From an uncultured Microcaldota archaeon (GTDB taxonomy: Archaea; Micrarchaeota; Micrarchaeia; Anstonellales; Anstonellaceae), in assembly GCA_903923795.1 (NCBI GenBank), contig CAIXYX010000146.1:1-26759 (forward strand): a stretch of 26,759 nt of DNA, in the 5' to 3' direction. This document shows, piece after piece, positions 14,284 through 22,003 of the stretch (position 1 is its first letter; every line of letters starts with the position of its first letter). The translations under genes and the position numbers were made by a program. A model generated the notes under the pieces. It saw nothing but the letters and a program-made list of their open reading frames with translations. It did not search any database and was not told the DNA's origin.

Positions 14284-17200
14284 CTACAGCACCTTCATGA
14301 GTCCCGGTATCTCGATGTCGCCGCCCAAAACCGGCGAGAGCGTGCGGATGAACGCGAGGGTGAGCACTATGTTGAATATGGGCAGCAGGAAGGCGGCGAT
14401 GCCCAATGAGCCCAATGAGCGCCAGTCCGGATTGCCTTCTGCGCCCTCCCATGACATCAGCATGTCTTTGGGCGTGATGGGCGAGCCGCCGTTGCCGAAG
14501 TCTGTGGGCAGGCACAATTCATCACAGCTCTGGCGCACCAATGGAGTGGAGCGGCAGTCTGTGTCACATGAGGCACAGCCTGCGCAGGGGTTGTCGGGCG
14601 GTGTGGCGGTGCAGGCCGAGTCCAGATTGGCTCGCGCACAGGCTGCGCCTATCTCGCCGCCAGTGCATTCGTCGGGCACGGCAACGCCTGGCGTGCTGAT
14701 TCTGCAGCGGGCAGGGCAGCCCACACCGGAGCCAATGGTGGGTTCTTGGCAGCCAGAACCTATCTTGAAAGCCGTTTGCGGGATGCCGCAGACGCCGGTG
14801 CTCGGAGCCGAGGTCGAGATGTCGCATTGATTTGGAGATTCGCATTGCGGAGGCGCGCCGCCATTCGTCCATGGTGTGCAGGCAGGAGTGGAAGTGCCGG
14901 TGTCTATGCGGCAGAAGAGCGGGCAATTCTGGCAGCTTGTTGTTGGAGTGGTGGGGTTGTTTTTCGGATTGTTTGTGTAGGCGTTTGCATTTGCGACACC
15001 GTTGTTTGGCAGGCAGGAAACGTTGAGTGCGTTGTAATGGGCGAAGCAGCTCGAGGCATTGGTGCGGTCGTCTTGGCATAGTGTGACGGTTTTTGTTCCA
15101 AAGGTTTTTGTGCCGCAAAGATTGAGATTTGGGTTCGCCCCGCGCATATTCAAATCTCCGCATTCGTGATAATCACCGGGATGGACAGAAAGGTCGTTCG
15201 GATGGCCGTTGATGAGCGCGTCCAGCGCCGGATATTTGGAAATGGATGGAGGGGTGCATTGGTATAATAACCCATTAAGAGTTGGATCATTTGTTGAGAC
15301 ATATTCGTAAACGTTGTTAACAGCTGAACTTTCGGAAGACAGAGACTGGACCCTACAATAATGCCATATTACTCCAGTGCTTTTATCTTCAGTGGTATTT
15401 TCATCATAGAACTTGCTATCACTGCCCTTCATCGCCCAATAAGAAGCCAATGTATCATCTGTACATAAAGAATTATAGCTTGGAATATACCAAGCCGCAC
15501 CGCATCCTGTGCCTTCATCGGCAGAAGTGCCGATAGAACCGAATTTCAAAACCCAGATATGCGATCCGGAAGTCCAGGTTTTGACAGTACAGCCCGTCGG
15601 ATAGATATTCTTATATTGAGATGAGTCCTTGTCGGTTTTATTCAACCTGTCCCAAGGCGCACCACCACTGGAGAGGCATCCGTTTGCGCTTGGGGTATAC
15701 GACCAGCCGCAGCGCGCGTTCTCGCTCGCATTGCGGGCCGCGCTGCCCGATGCGTTGTAATCATATCGGCAGTCAGTTGGGCAGGCGGCGCAGTTGGCGA
15801 ACTGGCGGTTGTTCGGGGTGGCAGTCAATGCCCGGTACGGGCCGCAATTCGATGATGATACAGCAGGGACGTTTAGTTTCGGATAGCAGAAGCCGTTGCA
15901 TGAATTGGCAGGTTTTGTTTTTGGATCGAGTGCGTTACCTGGATCACAGGCCGCTGAACATCCAACCGGTATCTTAGCGTTGCCACTCCCCGTGGAAATC
16001 AGCACCTGGCATTGCGGGCCAGTGGTATGGTCTCCAGTGTCGGTGTAGCATGACGTGCAATTCTTTTCATTGCTCAAAATCGCAGATTGTGAATTGTACA
16101 TGTCGCTTAATTGGCAGAAGAACGGCCCGACTTTCGCCCGGTCAGGCTTGCATAACGAATCACTGCAGTATGAATCAGCGCAGTATTTCTGCGCATCGGG
16201 AGTTGAGCATTCGGCCGACACATCCGGGTTCGGCGGCACGATGACCGAGAACGAGATGCCTGAACCTGTTGCGGGGCTGGTGTCTTTGAGACTGCCAACC
16301 TGTATGTACGGCGCGACGGGCACGATGAATGGCGGGCAGAGGGGGTCGGATTTTTCCTGGCGAAGATAAATCCGCGAGGTCGGGGATGATGGGGCGCAGT
16401 CGGGCGGGGCGCGGCCTATGGCGCCCGAGGCGGTGCCGGCCGGCAATTCGGATTCGAATTTTTTCCAGCCGGCCGGGAAATTAATCGCGTCGGGGCAAGA
16501 GCCATCATAAGTGAGGATATCGGGTGAAACGACGACATTTGGCGGGCTGCCGGAGCTGGTTCCGTTGAAATAATCGCATTCGAGCGCGTAGTGCGACGCG
16601 GACAGGAAGTAATTCTTCTGTTTTGTCAAATCAAGAATCGAGGATGGATTTTTCAAGCGGCATGACATCGGGCAGCGCGCGCAGTTGCCGTCAACAGTTG
16701 CGTCCATCTTGCCGCTGGAATCGAATGTGGGTGCTTTGGCGCAGGTTATCAAAGTCCCGGCTTCATTCTGAATTTCGAAATTCGTCGGAACTCCGAGGCT
16801 GAACGGGCTTGATGAGCCGACCACCTTGCTGGCTTTCACCTTGCATGTGCTTGGGCACGATTGGCCGCATGCGGTCGCGAATGTGCCTTCGCAGTATTTG
16901 GTGAAGACCCCGTCCTTGTACGCATTCTCGCCCGGGGAATCGAAATTCACGCGGCATTCAATCGGGCAGATGTTGGTCTGGCCGGATGCGATGGCTGCGT
17001 CGAGATGCATGGGCGCGCCGCATGCGTTGGCTCCGTTGCATTCTGTCATAGCGGACGGGATGCCGAGCATGCAGTCGGGCAGGTTTGTGGGCGAGGGAGT
17101 CGATGTGTCGACTTTGCTGACCATGCACGCCTGGCAACCTGCTTTGCAATCCGGCGTGTCATAGGAGATGGTGGTCACGCCAGTCTTCGAATTGTAGGAG

Positions 17201-18807
17201 CGGCAGTAGAGCGGGCATTGAGTGCAATCGCCTGTTCCGACCGAGCAGCTGTTCGCATCTGTTGTCGGCACCACTCCCTCGGCGGGATTTGCCGGATTGC
17301 TGTATTTCACCTGCGGCAGGATTGTTTTGCAGAATGAGGGGCAGACATTCTCGTTGCATTGCATGCATCCGTCGGGCGGATTTGGCAGGGGCGTGGTGGA
17401 GAGATTCATCGCCCTTATCGCCTTGCAGGCAAGAGGCACCTGGTCGCAGGCTTTCAAATCGCATCCCAACTCCACTGGCGTAGGCAAGAACCGGCATTCG
17501 GCAGGACATAAGTCCGAAGCAGCAACTGGCACGGCCGGAGCCGGATTTGTCGGCTGTTTCGGATCAAGATATGTCACAGTCCCCGTCGTCGGGTCAGTCT
17601 TCTTTGGATAAGATGGATAGCACGTCTGTATTGGCACGGGCAGGACTTTCCATGCGGCCTCGTCTCCGATGCTTGGCGGGCTCGTGCCGCCGGCAGCAAG
17701 CATGTCATTCTGGCTCAGCGCGCCATGTGCATAGTATGGGGAGTCTGTGGATATCCTCGAACTGCCGCCCCACGAATCCTTGCTCACCACGCCGCTGATG
17801 ACATAACCCGTCGGCGGAAGTATTTTGCACGAGGCGGGGCACGTCGAGTCCGGCGCATCGCCCATGACAGACGGGCCGAACACCGACACCTGCAATGTGA
17901 ACCACGAGAGCAAATAGCAGGCCGGCCACACAAGAAGCAAACCGACTCCTGCCGCGAGCAACAACCCGCCTAATTTACGTGTGAAATAGAGCGAGCGGAA
18001 GATGATGCCCAAAAACAATAATGCCGGCGAGAGCAGGGGCACGATGTATTGCAAAAACATCAATTGGCCCTGCAGGCTTATCATATACTTCGTGAGCAAA
18101 TCGAACTCCTGCCCCTTGATTTCCGAATCAAGGCGCAGGTTGGCATCTGGCCTGCGTGTCATGCCGCTGTACAAAAGCCACCACAAATCCGACTGATAGC
18201 CTTCCATCTTGTACGCCTTCTTTGTCAGTTCGATGGATTTTCGAATTGTGGTGTCGCCCTGCGCGATGGCCATGTCGTTGAGGTTGTGCATATAGCAGTA
18301 GGCGTATTGGGTGAGCAGGGTGGCCTTTGTCATGTCTATGGGAGATGTGGGCATGGTCTGGCCGATGCATGGGGAAACGATGCCTGTCTGCGGGTCAGCC
18401 GTCAGGCGCAAAGCCGTATCTGCCGCGAGCAGCAAACCCAAGAGCACGGCAGCCAATATGACGCTCGCGCCGACTTGCAAAAATTCCGTTTTGGCAAATG
18501 TCTTGATTTCCTCGTTTTGTATGAAGACACCAGTCAGAAACACGAGCACCATGAGCCCGGCCATCAATGCGGCGGCGGCCAGAGCTGCGCGCACGTATTG
18601 GTCATATCCGTAAGTGGTGTTGCCCGCGTTGAGCACGGGCGAGATTGTCGTGTCCTGTGAAAAGATGGTGAGGCAGAGGGCTGCGAGGATGAAGAAGGCG
18701 ATGAAAGTCAGCCCCAAGCGTGGGCGAGAGGAGAATAAACCCAGGCTTGCAGATGCTGAACGAGGGCGCGAAGAGAATATTTCCATTGAATTTATTTTTT
18801 CTGTCAT
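14284..18807 (-). CDS. Scaffold paralogue 3 with a giant cysteine-rich extracellular insert (1507 aa)
   Basis: The membrane scaffold is split by an insert of about 1150 residues. Residues 1-300 hold a signal-like segment (32-50), TM1 (74-96), K106-x-E108 (in FAKTEF), TM2 (111-128), an outer loop with helices, TM3 (250-270), R271-x5-R277-x2-G280-x14-P295 and TM4. Residues about 310-1460 form a Cys-rich ectodomain with eleven C-[PD]-x2-C-[RK] modules. TM5 (1467-1486) and the tail LGGDIEIPG close the protein. The insert is in the loop that other paralogues keep short, so it must be extracytoplasmic, where the many cysteines can form disulphides. A stretch of residues about 1050-1190 is encoded by DNA of clearly lower GC. 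The gene overlaps the upstream one by ATGA and is followed by a 4-bp gap. Confidence 0.88.
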   Translation of the reverse strand: MTEKINSMEIFSSRPRSASASLGLFSSRPRLGLTFIAFFILAALCLTIFSQDTTISPVLNAGNTTYGYDQYVRAALAAAALMAGLMVLVFLTGVFIQNEEIKTFAKTEFLQVGASVILAAVLLGLLLAADTALRLTADPQTGIVSPCIGQTMPTSPIDMTKATLLTQYAYCYMHNLNDMAIAQGDTTIRKSIELTKKAYKMEGYQSDLWWLLYSGMTRRPDANLRLDSEIKGQEFDLLTKYMISLQGQLMFLQYIVPLLSPALLFLGIIFRSLYFTRKLGGLLLAAGVGLLLVWPACYLLSWFTLQVSVFGPSVMGDAPDSTCPASCKILPPTGYVISGVVSKDSWGGSSRISTDSPYYAHGALSQNDMLAAGGTSPPSIGDEAAWKVLPVPIQTCYPSYPKKTDPTTGTVTYLDPKQPTNPAPAVPVAASDLCPAECRFLPTPVELGCDLKACDQVPLACKAIRAMNLSTTPLPNPPDGCMQCNENVCPSFCKTILPQVKYSNPANPAEGVVPTTDANSCSVGTGDCTQCPLYCRSYNSKTGVTTISYDTPDCKAGCQACMVSKVDTSTPSPTNLPDCMLGIPSAMTECNGANACGAPMHLDAAIASGQTNICPIECRVNFDSPGENAYKDGVFTKYCEGTFATACGQSCPSTCKVKASKVVGSSSPFSLGVPTNFEIQNEAGTLITCAKAPTFDSSGKMDATVDGNCARCPMSCRLKNPSSILDLTKQKNYFLSASHYALECDYFNGTSSGSPPNVVVSPDILTYDGSCPDAINFPAGWKKFESELPAGTASGAIGRAPPDCAPSSPTSRIYLRQEKSDPLCPPFIVPVAPYIQVGSLKDTSPATGSGISFSVIVPPNPDVSAECSTPDAQKYCADSYCSDSLCKPDRAKVGPFFCQLSDMYNSQSAILSNEKNCTSCYTDTGDHTTGPQCQVLISTGSGNAKIPVGCSAACDPGNALDPKTKPANSCNGFCYPKLNVPAVSSSNCGPYRALTATPNNRQFANCAACPTDCRYDYNASGSAARNASENARCGWSYTPSANGCLSSGGAPWDRLNKTDKDSSQYKNIYPTGCTVKTWTSGSHIWVLKFGSIGTSADEGTGCGAAWYIPSYNSLCTDDTLASYWAMKGSDSKFYDENTTEDKSTGVIWHYCRVQSLSSESSAVNNVYEYVSTNDPTLNGLLYQCTPPSISKYPALDALINGHPNDLSVHPGDYHECGDLNMRGANPNLNLCGTKTFGTKTVTLCQDDRTNASSCFAHYNALNVSCLPNNGVANANAYTNNPKNNPTTPTTSCQNCPLFCRIDTGTSTPACTPWTNGGAPPQCESPNQCDISTSAPSTGVCGIPQTAFKIGSGCQEPTIGSGVGCPARCRISTPGVAVPDECTGGEIGAACARANLDSACTATPPDNPCAGCASCDTDCRSTPLVRQSCDELCLPTDFGNGGSPITPKDMLMSWEGAEGNPDWRSLGSLGIAAFLLPIFNIVLTLAFIRTLSPVLGGDIEIPGLMKVL
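14551..17841 (-). repeat. Eleven CPxxCR cysteine modules in the 1507-aa protein
   Basis: The motif C-[PD]-x2-C-[RK] starts at residues 323 (CPASCK), 434 (CPAECR), 489 (CPSFCK), 531 (CPLYCR), 614 (CPIECR), 651 (CPSTCK), 712 (CPMSCR), 1009 (CPTDCR), 1295 (CPLFCR), 1364 (CPARCR) and 1414 (CDTDCR). Many copies are preceded by another cysteine three residues earlier, giving C-x2-C-P-x2-C-R. Spacing varies from 37 to about 300 residues, so these are dispersed short modules and not a fixed-length tandem repeat. Confidence 0.75.
15241..15660 (-). other. Low-GC island inside the 1507-aa gene
   Basis: In 15241-15480 I count 92 G+C in 240 bases (38%), against 37 of 60 (62%) at 17041-17100 in the same gene. 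The fall begins near 15240 and fades by about 15660. The encoded segment (residues about 1050-1190) is Ser/Tyr/Trp/Asn-rich, with HIWVLKFGS and SYWAMKGSDSKFY, and contains no CPxxCR module. The frame stays intact. It looks like an acquired or swapped domain in a surface protein. Confidence 0.6.
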
Positions 18808-19907
18808 TGCGTGAACCCCTTCAAGGCTTTGTTTAATGCCATCGTCATAGTCACCATCACAACAAGCGCGAGATTAGGGATTAAAACCGCTTGCGTCGAG
18901 ACGAAGCCGATGCGCTGGAAGCTGTCTTTCACGACTGAATCATAGGCCACCCCTAATTGGCCGAATGGATTTGTGGGCGAGCAGCTGTTTGGGGGCGGGC
19001 ATAACTGGGCATTCAGGTTCATCGAAGCCTCATAGCCGAACGAATATGTTATCGGCAGGGCGAAGTAAATCGAGAATGAGAGCGCTATGAGAAGATTTCC
19101 GATATCGCGGCTCACGAAAAATGTGCGCAGAAGGAGCGCGGCAGGCAGCAGGATTGTGAGCACGCTCACCATGGCCATGTTGAGCATGAATTTCTGCACC
19201 TGCAAAGATATCATCATGGGCATGTAGAGGTCTATCATTATGTCCTTGTGCGCAGCCCACGCCCGCTCGTTAGCCTTGAATGCCAATCCCCCGCCGTCGA
19301 GCACAGGCACCGACCAGTAGGCATAAGCCATCGAGTTGAACTGGTCGTTCACCGCGCTTTTTGTCAAGTCAGATGCGAGGCGAAGACCATACACCTGCGT
19401 GAGCATGTCGATGTAACTGCTCGCGCGCATTGCAGGGCTTGTCATTATGTTGCCCGCGCCGCTCGATGCCACTTGAGTGTTGTTGGCGAATTCGCGGCTG
19501 TCGGAAAAAAGCATGAGGTTGGACATCGAGCACGAGAGGCCGAACGCGCCGATAACGCACAAGATAAGCATCACGGAGAATCCCACATTCACCAATTCGC
19601 TCTTTGCCCACACCGACAATTCGGGTTTTTCCAAGACAGCCGCGAGCATGATGGCGATTGCGATGAGCGCGCCCATGGCGAGGAGAGCATAGACTATGGG
19701 CGAGCCGAAAGACCAGACCATGTCATAGGTTTGGCCAAAGCATGTGAGCGGCGCTTCGAACAAAGAGTAAGAGGCCGGCAAGAGAAAAAGGAAAACGAAA
19801 AATGACAAAAGTAAAATCGAGAGCAGCGAAGCTCGGGATGACGAGATGCTCGTCTTGTTTATTTTGTTTTCTGTTTTTTTGTTTTCTTCTCTTTCCATTT
19901 TTCTCAC
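18804..19907 (-). CDS. Polytopic membrane protein, scaffold paralogue 2 (367 aa)
   Basis: A charged N-tail (1-25) leads into a signal-like segment (27-48). TM1 lies at about 70-91, then K102-x-E104 (in WAKSEL), TM2 (107-125), an outer helical loop (126-235), TM3 (240-260), R261-x5-R267-x2-G270-x14-P285 with TM4, a short loop with one cysteine pair (C303/C309), and TM5 (337-356). This copy ends in ALKGFTQ and lacks the acidic LG-tail of its five paralogues. The listed start is GTG at 19907, overlapping the upstream stop as GTGA. An ATG three codons downstream (19898), with GGTGTGAG just before it, may be the true start. The gene overlaps the next by ATGA. Confidence 0.85.
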   Translation of the reverse strand: MRKMEREENKKTENKINKTSISSSRASLLSILLLSFFVFLFLLPASYSLFEAPLTCFGQTYDMVWSFGSPIVYALLAMGALIAIAIMLAAVLEKPELSVWAKSELVNVGFSVMLILCVIGAFGLSCSMSNLMLFSDSREFANNTQVASSGAGNIMTSPAMRASSYIDMLTQVYGLRLASDLTKSAVNDQFNSMAYAYWSVPVLDGGGLAFKANERAWAAHKDIMIDLYMPMMISLQVQKFMLNMAMVSVLTILLPAALLLRTFFVSRDIGNLLIALSFSIYFALPITYSFGYEASMNLNAQLCPPPNSCSPTNPFGQLGVAYDSVVKDSFQRIGFVSTQAVLIPNLALVVMVTMTMALNKALKGFTQ

Positions 19908-21088
19908 ACCAATTTTGTCAGTCCGTAGAATTGCCCCTCGGCCCCGAGCACCTGCGCCAATTGGCGGGCCATGATTATTGTGACGGCGAGCTGCATGAGG
20001 GCCATGAACAAGACTGCGAGATTTCGCAGCACGGCGAGGGGGAGGATATAACCTATCATGGGCTGGTAAACATTTGCCGAAATCATGTCAGGGCTAAGAT
20101 TATCGCCAGCGCTTTTCAGCGAGCTCGATGCGGAGAGGGGGAATCCGTACTGTGCCCCCCACTCTATGTAGGAGAATATGCCCGCGAGGCCGAATCCGTC
20201 CACCGGCGGCGAGGCCTGCCCCGGTTTGCCAACGCAAATCGGATAAGTGCCGGTGATGAGCGCGGGCGTGCAGGCTATGGCAGCGATGACAAACGGGGGA
20301 ATCTGCTCGCCCGCGTTGTATACTCCGGACATGACCGGGCTGCAAACAAAACTCGAAGTGGGCACGGGGGGAGGCTCCTGCACAAGTTTGGTGTTGTCGA
20401 TGGGCTGATTGACCGCCGGCGCGAGCAGCGAGGTGCTCCAATACACCGAGACTGGGAAGACAAGATAAACGGCGAGCCCGATGCCAAGCAACAAGCTGCC
20501 TATTTTGCGCAATGGCGGGATGAAGCGCAGGACTATGCCGACCGGCAGGAAGAAAATGCCGATGGCGAAGAGGAGGAACATATATGCCAGATGCATCGCG
20601 TGCACAAGCATCAGGTTCATGGTCGTGGTGTCAAAGCCCACCATCACAGCCATCTGCAACGGGCCCGCACCCGCGCCGGGGCTTGATGAGCCTGTCGGCG
20701 AGAGCCACGGTATCGGCATCTGGTAGTTGTAATTGTAGGAGATGATTTTGCTCAACGCCATGCTGCTTCGAGCTATGGCTTGGGTCAATTGTTCGAGCGG
20801 CAATTCCATATTATTGTACATCCATTGCTGCGTGAGGCCGTCCACCGTGTCTGTGCCGCTGATGCTGACTCCGGTGAGGGCGCGCGTGATGCCGACCTGC
20901 CCGTTGTTTGTGAGAGCTTCAGCCACGAGCAGCACGAGCACTGCGGACAGCAACAGCTCCCCCAATTCGAGCTTGCCCCATGTCTTGAGGCCCTCGGACT
21001 GGAACAGCGTGCCGAACATGTATGCGAGGGCTACGATGCCGGTCCCAATCGCTATGCCGAACGGGACGGCTGCCAAAAAGTCCACCAT
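19904..21088 (-). CDS. Polytopic membrane protein, scaffold paralogue 1 (394 aa)
   Basis: This is the simplest member of the six-paralogue family. It has no signal peptide and begins directly with TM1 (about 5-27). It continues with K39-x-E41 (in WGKLEL), TM2 (44-59), an outer helical loop (60-150), TM3 (158-186), R188-x5-R194-x2-G197-x14-P212 with TM4, an outer loop with three cysteines (C249, C273, C285), then TM5 and a neighbouring helix (343-377) and the tail LGAEGQFYG. The landmarks align with the other five at fixed spacing in the TM3-TM4 region, which establishes paralogy within the window. Polytopic proteins of similar layout occur as VirB6/TrbL in type IV secretion; I propose but cannot prove that relation. 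ATG at 21088 follows the 303-aa gene after 3 bp. Confidence 0.85.
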   Translation of the reverse strand: MVDFLAAVPFGIAIGTGIVALAYMFGTLFQSEGLKTWGKLELGELLLSAVLVLLVAEALTNNGQVGITRALTGVSISGTDTVDGLTQQWMYNNMELPLEQLTQAIARSSMALSKIISYNYNYQMPIPWLSPTGSSSPGAGAGPLQMAVMVGFDTTTMNLMLVHAMHLAYMFLLFAIGIFFLPVGIVLRFIPPLRKIGSLLLGIGLAVYLVFPVSVYWSTSLLAPAVNQPIDNTKLVQEPPPVPTSSFVCSPVMSGVYNAGEQIPPFVIAAIACTPALITGTYPICVGKPGQASPPVDGFGLAGIFSYIEWGAQYGFPLSASSSLKSAGDNLSPDMISANVYQPMIGYILPLAVLRNLAVLFMALMQLAVTIIMARQLAQVLGAEGQFYGLTKLV

Positions 21089-21091
21089 GAT

Positions 21092-22003
21092 TTAGGCACC
21101 CCGTTTTGATGACGGGCCGAAGTTTTTGGAGCGTTTTTTCTTCTCTGCTATAGGTTTTATGAGCGGCACTCCGCTGCGCCTTATCTGCGCCGTGCGCGTG
21201 GCCATTCTCTCGACCAAATCTGCGCGGGTGAGTTTGACTGGCTTTGCGGATTTGGAAAGCGCGCGGCCCGGCGGGGATGAAGAAAGCGGGGCCGGTCCGT
21301 GGCCGAGCGGCATGATGGAGGTTCTGGCCGATCCGGCCGCATCCGGACTTTGGGCAAGTATCTCTGATTCGGACGCAAGCATGGCGTTTGGTGTTGTCAA
21401 ATACACTATTCCGCTTCCGGTGCCAAACGGCGTGCTGTCCTCCAAGCTCACAAGACGGGCGCGCTCAAGCGCCTCGCTCAAACGCTTCTCGCGCAACTCA
21501 GTGATGTCGGCACCTCCCTGCTGCGGCGTGAGGGGCAAATCGAGAATCGTGTAGCTCAAATCCCGCAAGAGCAGGCGGATGACGTCTGCCCGCGGCTTGT
21601 CCGCCCTGCATCTCTCCCATTCGTCGCCCAATTCGAGCATCTGTTTGCCTGCCTTTGCCGCGAAACCTGACGTCGGCAAGGCGGACAGGAAAAGGACCGA
21701 CAAGGCATTGCCGGCCGCCTGATAGAATTCTATGGTGCGTTCAGCTTCTTCTTTTGTTTTGCGCATGGCCATAAACTGGTCCTTGAGTTTTTGGTCGGCG
21801 AAGCGGCCCTGCGCCATGAGTTTATCGGTTGTCTCGGCCAGCGCCGCTTTTGTAACTTGCAAAAGGACGAGCGCGGCCAACTGCCGCTGGCTGATGGCGC
21901 GCAATTGCGGCTGCTTTGACTGGAGGCGCAGGGCAAGCTCGGCGAAGTCCCCGGAAGCGAGGTTTAGCCGGCGTGCGTTCGGGTCTATCATGGCAACACT
22001 CAT
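21092..22003 (-). CDS. Cytoplasmic helical protein of unknown function (303 aa)
   Basis: There is no signal peptide or membrane segment. Residues 10-190 are strongly helical and rich in Leu, Ala, Gln and Lys (for example LRAISQRQLAALVLLQ and MRKTKEEAERTIEFYQ). A further short helical part (about 165-185) is followed by a Ser/Pro/Gly-rich linker (about 220-262) and a basic C-terminal tail (KKKRSKNFGPSSKRGA). The tail could contact nucleic acid or the cytoplasmic face of the membrane. No catalytic motif is seen and I do not recognise a family. The start overlaps the stop of the upstream 410-aa frame by one base (TGATG), and the membrane paralogue 1 gene follows after 3 bp. Placement suggests a cytoplasmic partner of the membrane complex. 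Confidence 0.75.
   Translation of the reverse strand: MSVAMIDPNARRLNLASGDFAELALRLQSKQPQLRAISQRQLAALVLLQVTKAALAETTDKLMAQGRFADQKLKDQFMAMRKTKEEAERTIEFYQAAGNALSVLFLSALPTSGFAAKAGKQMLELGDEWERCRADKPRADVIRLLLRDLSYTILDLPLTPQQGGADITELREKRLSEALERARLVSLEDSTPFGTGSGIVYLTTPNAMLASESEILAQSPDAAGSARTSIMPLGHGPAPLSSSPPGRALSKSAKPVKLTRADLVERMATRTAQIRRSGVPLIKPIAEKKKRSKNFGPSSKRGA

Noticed and set aside
14395..14425. Short direct repeat CCCAATGAG twice in a row
   Set aside because: A two-copy 10-bp repeat encoding part of the SLGSLG stretch before TM5; coding coincidence rather than a regulatory or mobile feature.
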